From Crotophaga sulcirostris (lineage: Eukaryota; Chordata; Aves; Cuculiformes; Crotophagidae): 64,000 bases of DNA. The stretch covers positions 248,001 through 312,000 of the forward strand of contig VYZB01000279.1 in the NCBI GenBank assembly GCA_013397455.1, given 5' to 3'. Under the pieces are notes generated by a model, which worked only from the letters and a program-made list of their open reading frames with translations, made no database searches and was not told where the DNA came from. The first letter of the stretch is position 1. Each line of letters begins with the position of its first letter. Shown piece after piece: positions 24,187 through 36,889 of the stretch. The translations under genes were made by a program, and so were the position numbers.

Positions 24187-27100
24187 GCATAGCTCAGATA
24201 AATACAGTATGGAACATATATATATATGTGTAGTGCACCTTAGTCTTCTAGGAGACTTAGAAAATGTGAGCTTAATAAAGAAAAAGTGAAGGCTAATACT
24301 GAAGTGGGAAAAACTGGTCCTATTGGGCTGTTACAGTCTCTGTATGGTTAGTAGTACATGTACAATTCTGAGTAGCTTAGCTTGTCATGATTATAAGACT
24401 CTGAAGAAGAGCTTTATTTGGTGCTTCATGAGTTGCTAAAACCTGCTGCTAATTGTCCCAGTCTGGAGGCCTCAGAGGGAAATCAAAACAAAGATCCTGC
24501 AGGTGTTTCAATTGATGTTCACAGAGCAGCCCTGTTGTGCTTGTGGATTTGATTCAAGATGTTCTCAGTACCGAGATGCGAGGTAGCAGTGCTGTTACTG
24601 TGTTCACTCTGCAGGTTCTGTAGCCTCTCAAGGAGCCCTGGCAGGCACTAGGGTTTCAAAGCAGCTGGTGCTGTGCGATCAAGCAGGGCAAAGACATTCT
24701 CCTATTCCAACAGCTGATGTGGTAGGATCCTGTTAGTGTGCAGCACGTGAATAAGCAGTTGGTACAATGTGGGGAAAAGTGTAGAACAGCAGGTAACGTA
24801 ACACAGACAGTTGCAAACACAATGGAATAGTTAAATCTGTGTAAGTTAGTACCATAACTGCTACCTGATGACAGTGCATTGTAGGAACTGCTGCAGTGAC
24901 TGTAGTTTACTTAAGGAGGTAAGGAAGTTACATCTCCTAAAACACTATTTTCTTTGGGGGTTGTTTTATGTCCTATTAAATTTAGTTACCCCATTATGAA
25001 CAGCACAAAGAAGTTTAATACACACTACGCAGCAAATACAGCATTTAGGAACGCTGTGTGGATATTGGATATGTGCTCATTATAATAGTGGCAAATAAAG
25101 GTAAGCCTTGAATACCTGCTATTAGATATCACAGTATTTTTGTTACAGTACATTATCTCAATACATTTGTGTTAGAGAGCATTTTGTTTATCTGTCAGGA
25201 ATGAGTGGTCATTACAAGAGAGAGGCAAGCTACCCTGCCAGAATTAGCTAGAAATTAGGTAATATTAATTATTGTGAAAACTGCTGTTTAACTGCTCCCT
25301 TTTGTTTCTTACAGTACAGAGAGCTCTTATTTCCGAATGATTATAGATTGGTTCAGTTGTGCATGAATAGTGCTAAGTGCTGTTAAAATAAAACAACGTT
25401 AGTTGGCATTTACACACTACTGTGCATATTCAAAGCATTTAAAAATATAAGAGTTTAGATTATGATCCACTGCAGCTAATATCAGCCTCACATCAGCAAC
25501 GAGTCACCAGTCAGGAAAGAAGGCAGTGCAGCACAAATGTTTCACTCTCTGTGTTAAAATTCTTGTTTGCCACATAAGTGGGAAAATTAACATCAAATGT
25601 GTTTTATAGGTCTCTAGGGTTGTATTTACTTGGAATATCACAAAGCTGACTTTTGTTTCAAGAGTCAAGCCTATTCATACAGAATGTTAAGTGCAGCTCT
25701 TATTTAAATTAAATTAAAATCAAAGCAGAAATGGGTTAAACTCTTCCTTGGAGTTGTATAGGAAATATGTGCTTGAACGTCCTCTGCCCTTTTAAAATTC
25801 AACCTACATATTTTATTTTAGGAATTATTATCAGTTAAACTTGCAGAGTTGGAGGTGTACTGGTTTCAACGTGCCATTTTCTGCAGGGTTATTTTATAGG
25901 CTGGTATAATCCTATACAGTTCTACAGCAACCTGACTTTATGGTGATAAGCTACTTCACTCAAGTGCTCTATAGGTTAATACTATCTTAATTTCTGTTTC
26001 CTGTAACAGGAGTGTAAGTCTGATGCCTGCTATTTTTTTTTTCTCTAATAGCAATTTTAGATTTCCCAGGTATATAACTTCACGCTAGTGGGCACAACAC
26101 TGAAATGTGGGGTCTGCTTTAGCTGTTAGACTGTCATGAGTGACTCGTTTTGCTATACATCAGCTCCTATACCTGGCTGTGTTTCAAAATGAGAGCAATT
26201 ATTTTTGCCTTCTCTATAAAGTACTTTGGGGGTGATCCATTGGTTAAAATTTATATTCTTGCTTGTTGTCTCAAAATCTAATTTCTGTAACAAAAGTCAT
26301 GCAACGTTAGTGCTTTTGGGCCTAGAAAAGAAACTATTGGAATAGTCCATTTTTCTTGAAAACTAAGGTTTTATAGGATAACAATGAATTAAAAGATATC
26401 CCAAAACTATAAACTCAGCTCCTTGAATTTCTGGCTAGCTTTTTGTCTGCTAATGTCGGGTAACTTCCTCTCACAAAAATACTCTTTTCCCATGCAACTA
26501 CTTCAGGTTTGCTCTTGTGCTGGCATACCTGGGGCAGAACATTTTTTAATGTTTGGACAGGGTCATCCTAGCAGAATAAATAAAAAAAAAATGGTGAAGA
26601 CTGCCAATGCCAAGTTAATGAATTGCATTATCAATGCCTTATGGAAAAAGCCGTGAATCACATTACAAGATAAAAAATGAATTTTTCCCCTCTGCTGTTG
26701 ATAGAAAAAGCAATATATGGTCTGAAGTGTAGCTTTGATATTTCTCTCTACTGTTCTCCCTCGAAAAGCTTTCTTATAACCAATACAATTTATGGGTTGG
26801 CCATATGTTATTCGGCGAGAAGGCAACTTAAAAACTAATATGCTGCATTGGCACCAAGTGAAAGAAATTGATTTAGAAGATGACAGTGAAGGAGCCATGC
26901 TGAAATGTGTATAGCCAGGCAGTGTCATGCTTCCTTGGAAAGCATTCAAATCGATTTCTCATGGAAATGTACTCTTGAGGAGCTGTATTAGACAAAAAAA
27001 TCTTCCTTAAGGAAATGCTGATCTGTCCTATGGGTTTCCACTCGTGCACTACCACAGTGCCACCTCAGAAGGATTTGCTGGATTAAATGTGCTTTGGCGT

Positions 27101-30100
27101 TGCTCTGGTATGTCAGTGCAGTGTGCATGAGATGGCAGATGATGCTGGAGCCCAGGACCCCCAGTGCTGATCTCAGCTTAGCTCCTCATTTGCCACTTGG
27201 TCAGGGGCAAGATGCATCCTTTTTAATGCACTCCCATTTCTCCACCTGCAGAACGGGACAACAGAATGCTTTTGTTCAGGGGTGTGAAAAAAGAAGTGCC
27301 TGAGAAAGAAAGGATGAAACAACTAGTTGTTTGCTGCTGCTACAATTGTTATGCTTTAGCTTCAAAATATATCTGATTTAGATATTGGTATTTAAGACTC
27401 AAATAGACTAGAGACACTTTTCTGCTCCCGTGCTGTGCCATGGGCCATTCTGAGCTTCAGGTTAATAAAGGAAGGACCAAATTTCTGAGGGAAGTTGAGG
27501 GATTTGTGGATTTCAGTATGAAGCACATCACTACCATTTACTTTTCAGCATTAGTGTCACCAGCCACAAGACATATCTCTTAATATATTATAGATCACTG
27601 GATCTGGACTTGTACAATTACCAGCTGTCCAGAGAACCAGGATGTTCTCACTGGAAGCAGAAAGTTTTTGGTAAACTCACAACTTTGTGACAAAAGCCTC
27701 TTGGTGTAAAGAGCACAGCTGTGATTTCAGGCAGATAGGCAGTACCTAGAGAAATGGAGATTATATCCATAAAGAAGGGCAGTGAGATTAGACTGTTAGA
27801 AACGTGCCTTTTAAAGAATAGTAGCTGCAGGTTTCATATTCCCAGGGAATGAGATTGCATGCACACAGCAATACAAAGAAAGAATAACAATGTAAAATGG
27901 AAAAAAGAGCAGATAAGCGTGAAGGTTTTCTGGTTGCTGCTCTTGCCTTCCTTCCCTGAATCATAGAATTTGTCTACACAAGAAAATGTTAGAAGCAGTT
28001 GCTGTTATTTTCCCTGGCAGCCAGAGCTTAGTGAGTTGTTAACTTAGAGGTTCTAAGTCTTTTGCAGTTTCTCAAAAAAGATCATGATCATTCCTCATGT
28101 GGATGAAATCTTGTATATCAATTCACTGCTGCTGAACTTGCTGCTGCTTTGGAGTTCACTGTTTGGGGGATTAATTTTCTGTTCAACTTAATGGTTTTGT
28201 CTGTATGGATATCCATTTAGTGTGGATATTGTTCTCTTCTTTCTTCCCCCTTTTTCTTAGGGAGACAGCAGTTTGCTGTTCCACTAATCAAATTATAACC
28301 CTTTCTCTTCCCCTTGAAAGTCTCCTACATTTATTTTACAAACTGAGAGCTGGGCTGGTATATCAGAATTTTTGGTATTGATAGGCAGCCTTCCTATAGC
28401 CTAGCTGGTAGGGAATGGCAGCAGGCTGTGAGAGGACACCTGTGTAAAGGTATGGAAGGGACACAACTTTATTTATGCCTGGGCTTGAGGATCCTGGATA
28501 CCAAATAGTCCAGACTTCTTGGATGCTGTTAAAAAGCTGCTTGCACCCTGTCAGATTCTACAGTATGTTTCTCAGAAAAAAATGTGAGCTCATGGACATC
28601 TCATATGAATCATGATGTAAAACTTCACAGGGAATTGTATAGACTCTGCTGCTGTGATGGGAATCAGGAAGGTAAAAACAAATATGACCAAAGTGGTCTG
28701 ACCAAAGATGCATGCGTTCACTCCTGTTCTGCCACAGTAACCCAGACAATTCTGCAAATGCTTTAGCCTGCTCAGGACAGATCCATCTTTGAGTTACTGG
28801 ATTACTTAGGAAGCCTCTCTGATTGGATCCCACTCCTGAGCAATTACTGTGCTCCTGAAAACCAGTTGCTATTGAAGCAAAACAGAGTCACTCCAAGACC
28901 TGACAGAGAAAATCCACTATCAAGAGAGGACACTAATTAATTTCAATGAACCTTGAAACATGCAGTTTACATTAAAATGCTGTTTTCAAAAGCATTAGTT
29001 TTTCAAAGAAAACAATAGAAGCAGGCACTTCAGAAAGGCAGCTCTTTCTAGTGAAATAAAAAAATATTTTCTTCAATGTATTCCTATGTCTTTATTTTTG
29101 AAAAAAGTAGATAAACCTTCAAAGCTAGACTTTTTATTTTGTTCATTTCTACTCAACAATTCTACTTGCACCTTGCAGTATTATTACTTAAAAGAAGAAT
29201 TGTATCTTGGAAACATAATTCACCTTTTGGCAGTCTGGGTTGATGCACTCAGACAGTGGGCTTCGCAGAGGCTAATGGGTTAAGTGCTTGAGCATAAGAA
29301 GTCTGAACCAAAAGTTATCTAAATATTTGAGGTGTCAAATACAGTCATTCAATGACATGTATTGTCCTAGCAGGTGTCAGAGGCAGAAAAGACAGACCTG
29401 GCAAAACATGGGGCAGGCTTTCCACCACATCTTGGGCTATTTGAAGACAACCACACTACCTGGCCAATTAGACCTGTTCACTTATTTCTCTTGACTAATG
29501 AGCATGGTAGTGGCTGTTTTAGACTCTATACTGCTCGTGAAACTCAAGCTTTATAAGTATCAGACTGAAATCTAAGCAGTGACTCCTGTCTTCCAGCGCA
29601 GAATACCAATGTGTCCTCAGCGTCTCCTTGTAATCGTGCTGCAGTAGAGCTGAGCTATGGGCTGCCAATAGCATTTGGGATGCTCAGATCAGCTTCCCAT
29701 TTGCTCTGTTGGCTGTATGATATATTACACTAGAGATAAATGAATTGTATATTTTATTTAACAAAGACTAAAATAAATTAGTTAGCAATGTACTGCCTGG
29801 CCTGAACACCCAGTAAGTACTGGTAGTTTTCATTATCCCTCAAGAAATCATTGACTATTTTATGCGATGCAGTAATGTATTATTCATAGACAATTTCATT
29901 GGTAACATTATTGCAGATTCTCAGTGTAACAAGAATCTACATAAAGCCATGAAATCCTTAGGAACAGAAAGATTGGTGTTCTTCCATAAAAATGAGAATA
30001 TACGTGCATATGCATATACACAGAGGACTACAGGTCTTTCTGAAATCAGGCAAATGCCTTTTAATTGTGGCAGTAAGCCTTATTCTTTAAGCATGTCTGC

Positions 30101-33100
30101 TACTACTCCCTATAATCCACTAATCTCTCTCAGTTTATTAATGATAAACTTTAAATATTGGGCCAAAATGTTGTTCTCTACCTGAAGCTGGATATTTTTA
30201 GTCTTACTATTAGCAAATCACCTGCATTTATTACATGGATGAGTATCTGCATTTCCAACCAATTTATTTACAAGGCTTGATATGTAAGAGTATGCACCTG
30301 CATAAAACCCATCTGCAGAGTACAAAGACCCATCTTCTGCAGTGACAGAACATGGTGCACAAAATTGTGTACCTCAGAGTGTGATTTAAAGTGAAGGACT
30401 CAATTTTGTACTGTCTCTTTAGCAATGTAAAGTAATAGTGGTAATGAGTCACTTGTTCAGCCTCTCCCTGATGAACCTCAGGGACATTCACTTATTTTTT
30501 CAGCTTGTGTTATCAGCCATAACTCTGCCTTTTCTGCTTCTTGAGTCTCAGGCTTCCCAGCCTGAATGCTACATGCAAATCAACTTCCATGTTACCACAA
30601 CAGGTTCTTGTCAGTGTTGTATTCCTTTCTAACACAGGTTTCCACAGGTGTTGCAAAACTGAGGAATGAGCCTTTATTCCAGTGGAGGCTACTTTATGTT
30701 TCCACCCTGAAACACTACCCAGCTGCTACAATAAGTGGACTGAGCTCTGCTTCACCCCCTGCTGCTGCACAAGGCTCCACCTCAAATCTTGGCCTTGTCA
30801 GTCCTTTGGAACTTTGGTGCTGTGGCTGCACAACCAGGATGCTCCAGAGCTTCCACCATGCCCAGTATCAGGTTAGTATCTGTCTAAAGTCAGTGAAGCT
30901 TGGATTTCACAATAGCAGCAGAGATCAAAAACTGGTCTTATATCCTCCCCAATGTGTCCAGACTGGGTCCTTGCAACATGGACTCATGAATACAGACCTT
31001 GTGATACTTGCACTGAGCGCATCATAAAAGCATATTGTGTTATTTCCTTTCTTTTTGCACCATGTCTTATGGTTGTCCTTGAAATGTTGCAGGCATTGTT
31101 GTTAAAGTTGGAAGAAGTGAAAGGTTTGTGTGTTTGCATTGTTTGAAGAAGACTGCTTTGACTTTTGGTTACCAAGGAAACCACTGTAATGTAGAATTAG
31201 ATTCCAGTGACTTCAAACTCTCTGTTCTGTTAAGGTTTGTGCATCCTTCAGGATGGCAACTGTTTCAACGGGAACCTCTTTCAAAGCATTTTAGTCCCAT
31301 TTGGGGTTTGGCATGTTTAAGGAGTGCTGGTGGGGCTTGAAGGTTCAGCCAGCACTGAAACTTCTAGGCCCAGTTCTATGTTTCTTATGGATCCAGGACC
31401 AGACCAGACACCAGCGCTGCTGACTCGTGACTTTTGAACACAAGAACTGGCATCTTACCCTGTGTTCTGATTCTTTATCCTCAATTTCTTGTCTATTCCT
31501 TTGCCTGTTCATACAAGTAGAGTATGCAACAGTATTGTCATGGCTTATTGAGTGGTAGTTAGGTGTGATATACTGGAGTCTCTTCATACTGAAGCACACA
31601 TAAAGCTCGGGAAAACCGCCTGCTTCGCACAGTTAATGATAAAATATCCTATGAAGGCAAAGGGTGTGATAGGTCTGCAACTCTGCAGCTCTCATCCAAC
31701 TTATGCTCAAGGTGTTGAGAAAAAGAATAAAGGAACCTCATAGAAACTCATGTTGAGACTAGGATGCCTCTGAACTCTCCTTTCAGACAGATTTATTGTT
31801 TCCAGAGACCCATGGCATTAGTGCATAGCTATTCCATGCTTAATTTAGAGCTGAGCCATGAGAGAGTAGATTGTGGTTTTGCTGTAGACCTTAGAACTAT
31901 TAGCTTGACTCTGGTATTTCACAGGAAAATCATAGGATGTTTGGGAGTGAATAGCCACGTAACTTGAGTTAACCACACTGACAGCAGGGCCTCTCTTCTC
32001 ACAAACTGTCAGAACTACGGTGCAAATAGGTGCTGCGGTGTAACCTCTGGGCAGGAGGACACAATTAAACCAGTTCTGTAGTGGAGGCATTTCCTTTCAC
32101 AGCAAGTATCAGAAAGCTGTTTGGTAGACACCTCTTGTCTTCATTGTGGTATTTAACAGACTGCATGGGATGGTGTAGGAAGTGACTTTGTACTCCATGG
32201 TAGTCAAGGCATTGGGCTGAGGAAATAGAGTGGAGGGAAAGACTCTTCTTTTTCAACAGCTCAGTCATCTGCCAGGCAGAAGCAATTTCAGACCATACAA
32301 GCTGCAACAGTGTCCTTCACCAGTTCTCTCCCAAGTCAGGAAAACACAAAGCTTATCTACAGTGGTAATGGGAAAAAATAGGAAAAAAAAAACCAAAAAA
32401 ACAAGTATATTTTGCCCTGGAGGCACATCCTTCTATACCTTTTATGTAGGGCATGAATATGTTAGTACAGAGGAAGAACTCACTTCAATAGCAGGTTTTG
32501 CTGCACAGAAAAAGGCCATGGCTACATAGATATGAATCTCCAGCCCAGAAGGAGAATTGCACATCAGCTTTGGAGGCTGATAAGGGCATGAGCTTCTCAC
32601 CTAATGAAAGGAAAATTTCCCAGGGGATGCTGTTTCCTGCTGTCTATTTGACGTTTTTCCACTCACAGACCACAGTTCTGACCCTCCTTCACAATCAGCA
32701 GCACTTGTGTTGTCACCCCAGCACCAACTGTGGGACAGAGCAGGTCTGACCGAACAAGGAGTGAATGATCAGGAAAGATTTTATAGGAAAAGACATCAAG
32801 AAAAAAATCAGTTACTGCAAAGGAAGCATAAGATATGAGGAAGAGAATTCTTGAAGGTGGCTGGGAGAAGGAATGTGAGAGATGAACCACACATGGTTGA
32901 ATGCTTTAAATCTGGAGTTTATGCTATCTGGAACAATGCATGTAGGCTTCAGGACATCTAGGCCTTTTTTTTCAGTCACGGTAATATGTAATTATTAGTG
33001 CATTAAATGAGTTTTGAAGGTTCAAGGGCTGAACTGGACCATAGGATGAGGTGAGCTGGAGAAACCCTGGTGAAACTGATGTATTCATCTTGGTGTCATC

Positions 33101-33480
33101 GCAATCCAAATACTTCCTGAAAGTCAATTGATTTCTGTACTGTTATTTTAGAAGGAGTGGGGGAGGAAAAGCTTAAACAATGTCAAGACATTCCATTTTG
33201 ACTCTGGGAAGTATCGATTTTTGTTTTAATGGCATCACCTTTAAATTATAATGCAATGTATAAATGCAATCTAAATTTCATAGCACAATGTTAGATCAGC
33301 CCAAAGCAACTCTTTTATTCTGAGAATGTCATGTTTAACTTTGCTCCTTAATGAATTTAGAACTGAAAATCCTAAAGCTCTTGGTAAAACCACGTTTCAT
33401 CATTTTTGGGGCATTTCTCTTCATAGGCTCTAATTCTGGTTGTGGTAGAGTTTCTCTGTAAAACAGACTGCAGTGGCTTA
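24187..33480. other. Unique non-coding DNA, largest repeat-poor block
   Basis: About 9.3 kb with no gene recognised. It holds the longest open frame of the window (30566-31027, plus, 153 codons) and a 128-codon minus frame (26949-26563); neither shows a known domain, and neither has a convincing promoter or exon context. Minor content: an AT dinucleotide run at 24215-24230, an A-rich run at about 32375-32403, a possible L3/MIR-like relic at 27196-27263, and a near-MORE site at 30004-30015. Confidence 0.5.
27196..27263 (+). repeat. Possible L3/MIR-like tail relic
   Basis: The order TTGGTCAGGGGCAAG, about 25 bases, then CATTTCTCCACCTGCAGAACGGGA parallels the MIR/L3 tail (CTTGGGCAAGTCAC ... AGTTTCCCCATCTGTAAAATGGGA). 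Spacing and order agree, identity is modest. An old amniote repeat is the best explanation, with low certainty. Confidence 0.35.
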
Positions 33481-33516
33481 GAATCATAGTATAGTTTGGT
33501 TTGGAAGGGACCTCTC
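33481..33516 (-). mobile_element. Minimal CR1 3' tail fragment
   Basis: GAATCATAGTATAGTTTGG and TTTGGAAGGGACCTCTC match the antisense end of CR1 (AATCATAGAATGGTTTGGGTTGGAAGGGACC) over about 35 bases; the similarity then disappears. Either an extremely truncated insertion or the surviving end of an eroded one. Confidence 0.65.
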
Positions 33517-33946
33517 CTCCTACCCTAAATATTTTCTGGTTGGAGTGCAACCCCTTCATATAAAGCACTGTCTTTTCCTATACAAACTGTGAAGCAGAAA
33601 GGGGTAATAACTGTCATTAAGTTTTCCAGGGTCTACTGTAGAACTAATACAGGCCATATATTTTGTAACAGGCATTAACAACAACTGTATATATAGTAAG
33701 TTTGACACATTTGAGCTGTAACACTCTTAGACTCTAGGGATTCAAGCCAACTTCGTTAAAATGGTGGGAGAAAATATTAGCCAGTCATTTTAAATGCAGC
33801 TGGCCTTTGGACTTGAATCACTTATTGTTGTCCTAGCAATTTGGTGTGAGTCTTCTGTCACATTGTGTGAATGCAAGATGGAAGTGGTATTGTTTCCTTA
33901 GACTCATACTGATGCTTTACCTGTTTCTTTGCAGTAGTTGCTCCCT

Positions 33947-33973
33947 GTATATGTGTGTGTGTGTATATATATG
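33947..33973. repeat. TG/TA microsatellite
   Basis: TGTATATGTGTGTGTGTGTA followed by TATATATGG: a short mixed (TG)n/(TA)n run. Confidence 0.85.
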
Positions 33974-35430
33974 GGGAAACTCTTGAATTTGCCATATGTA
34001 AAGTATTGTGAAGTGTAAGCCCATTTTCTTGTGCCTAAATCTTTGTTTCTAAGGCAGGCAGCAGGGCTTAAATAATTCTATTGTCTGGACATGTATATTC
34101 ACTTGTTTAACCTAACATTTTTTAAGATGTTGGCCAATTTCAGTTATTTTTGGAAGAGAAGCAGAGGTACCAAAGAGACTGCACTTGCACAAGTTTTTAA
34201 GTATTAGTGGCTCATAGAGAAGCCACAGTCAAGAAAAGCTAACGTTTTCCTAGACACTAGGAAATCATTCAGAAGAGAGACTTGTGAACCTGATTTACTA
34301 CTTCTTATGTCTCATTCAAATTACTTGTTTAAACCTTAAATAGATCTAATTTATACAGTGTAGTGTGTCTACATACATGTGTCTGTTTATTATACATATA
34401 TATATTGTTCACTGAAATCCATCTGGAAATTAATTGTGCTCCCCCTTGTTAAAAGCATAACCTCAGCTCCACCTGGTGGCTCTGTGAATTCACAAAACAA
34501 ATCTGCTGAAGTACATCTTCTCTGTGATTTTGCTCTTTGTCTAGTGAAAAAAAATAAATATAGCACGAGACATACAGACACGTGTTGTTACCTTCCTCAA
34601 GACAGATGTGATGTAATGAGAGAAGACTCTCACCTTTTGATTCCTTTTTTTGTGGGGTTTGTATTTTCTGGACTTCATGCCTTTAGAGATCCGGGAGTAT
34701 TTTTTCCTCAATCATGAGAGTTAAAGAACTGTTTTATATAGATATGAAATTTCCCTCCACCTCACCTCTTTATCTCTCGAGAACAGGAAATAAAAGCTTT
34801 ATGAGGAAGGTCAAATATTATATCTGAGTTGCACTGCCTTCATGATTTATAACTGTCGAATTGTGAGCTGTGGAACCAAAGCTTCAAGCCAGCTTTAAAA
34901 CCAGAAATACTCATACTCATTGGTTTTCCCATGCACCTAATTCTCACTAATAACATATTTTACTAAAAGTCAAGTATTAAAAGCAGGTGTATTCTTACTC
35001 CATTTTTTTCCCTCTGCTTTTATTAGGAAGGCATTGGACATAGATTTTCTGTTACGCAAGCTGTTTTGTAGTCAGAAAATATTTTTTTTCCAAGTGGGAG
35101 AACAAAAAATTCTAAAATTAATTTTTCATCAAAAATTAGTGTTAGATATGGAAGAGTTTTTGTTTTGATTTTGATCACATGTTTTCAAAATGAAAAAAAA
35201 ATAGGGCGGTACTCAAAGCAAAAAATTAAACTCTTCTGTTCAGACAGTGCAACCCGTAGTTTCACATTTTCAGTTAAATCAGTGATGCAAACGGTGAAAA
35301 ATAAAATGGCTTGCAGCAGTGGGTTCTTTCAGTGAGGTGTGCTTCCTCTTTTGGCTTTTGAACCTGACTTAAACTCTGTGACAGGTTGGGTAGCCTCAAA
35401 AACACCTCTTTGGGGAATTTTATTAATGCA

Positions 35431-35452
35431 GATAATAATAATAATAATAATT
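35431..35452. repeat. (ATA)n microsatellite
   Basis: About seven uninterrupted ATA/TAA units, the purest trinucleotide run in the window and likely length-variable. Confidence 0.9.
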
Positions 35453-36870
35453 CACTCCCATTTGGCAATTAGCAGAATTGATGGCTCTTTGTTCAGCTTA
35501 CAGATCTTGTTTTGTGAATTTCATTTGGCCATGAACTTTGAAAATCATTATATCTAAGGTGCTGATCAGAGTAAGAAATTGAGAGCTAGTCTGACAAGGG
35601 GAAAGCCAAATCCAGTTTCTTCAGCAAATACCTGCTGACAGAAGAAGTAAAGCTCAAGGTTGTGGTATGGAAGCAGTAATCCAGGGCCGGAATTCACTTA
35701 TTCCTTGTACCTTCTTCCTTTGGGCCACTCTGTCTCTCCTTTATAGCAACATCCCCAATGTTATCAGTGATACAAGCAGTGAGTAAACCTGAACCTATAC
35801 GGAGGAAGAATGGGGAAGACTAGGTCAAGGTATTGCAAGGTGCAGGAAATACCTCCAGGCAGAATGAACTTCTGAGTCAAGAGTCCATGCAAAACAAGGA
35901 AATCTTGCAGGCAGTTTTTGTTCTTAATGAATTCAAGTTTGCTATGGAGGTCTCTTCACAGAAGTTTATGGTCTCCATTTGCTCCTGGCCTGTGTTGCAC
36001 TTACCTGTCACCAGGAACTTGAGAGTGGAGAAGCTGTGTATTCTCTCCTTTTTATACTTTGCACGTTCCTATTCCTACTGTGGTGAAGAGTTTTATATAG
36101 CTAGAGTTTTATATGTCTTAGTGACATTTAGGCTACATACTCTCCTCTACTTCTCCGTTTCCTAATGAACAAGCTGTAGGCTGCATATTTGCATACATTA
36201 ATGCTTTGTCACTTTGAACTCGAGGCAGAAGATTATTCCAGGCAGAAATACCATCTTGTTCCTGTCAGAAGGCTTAATACAGGAGAATATATAAAAACAT
36301 AGCTTTTGGAATCTTTTAACCAATTCTTTGCACAGGGTATTTTCCTGCCTCAGCTGTTTATTATAATGCTTAAGTTCTCAAATAAGCATTTTCTTGGTGC
36401 ATGAGGCATTGAGTTCATTAATAATTGAAGACAACATTTCTCCCTAAGCTGTGGACCCCCATGATAGACAGAGGGCAGGAAATGACTACCCCTTTCTCCA
36501 GGAACTGGTGCAAAAATCACCACACATGCCCAGGGCTTCACAGTGTCGTTCTCTCAGAAAGGACATTCAGTCTTTACTGACAACAAAAAGAACGCTCACA
36601 AAATGCAATAAATCACATAAGGCTGAGGCTAACCACAACAAACACGTAGTCTAAGAAATTTACTTTGGAGAAGAAGGAAGTAGCAGCAAAAAGACCTTTC
36701 CTCTTGCCTGGCAGCTGTAAATGGTGTGCTCCAGAGAAGGGAGATGTGCAAAAGGGTTAAGCAAAGCCCATGTGAAAAAAATGTTCCCCCATTTCTGCCA
36801 CTTGCAACCTTAGATGGAATACTGAATGCATGTTTGAATGATGGCATCTGCAAGACAGTATTTTCCCGAG

Positions 36871-36889
36871 AACAAACAAACAAACAAAA
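36871..36889. repeat. (AAAC)n microsatellite
   Basis: AACAAACAAACAAACAAAA, about four AAAC units. Confidence 0.85.

Noticed and set aside
27958..27972. GAATCATAGAATTTG, resembling a CR1 tail unit
   Set aside because: Only the tail octamer is matched; the diagnostic GGTTGGAAGGGACC never follows.
30566..31027. 153-codon plus frame, the longest outside repeats
   Set aside because: No recognisable domain, no family resemblance and no exon context; a frame of this length is expected by chance somewhere in 64 kb read six ways.
34469..34483. CCACCTGGTGGCTCT, CTCF-like
   Set aside because: 13 of 15 positions agree with the consensus, but a core A is replaced by T; too weak on sequence alone.
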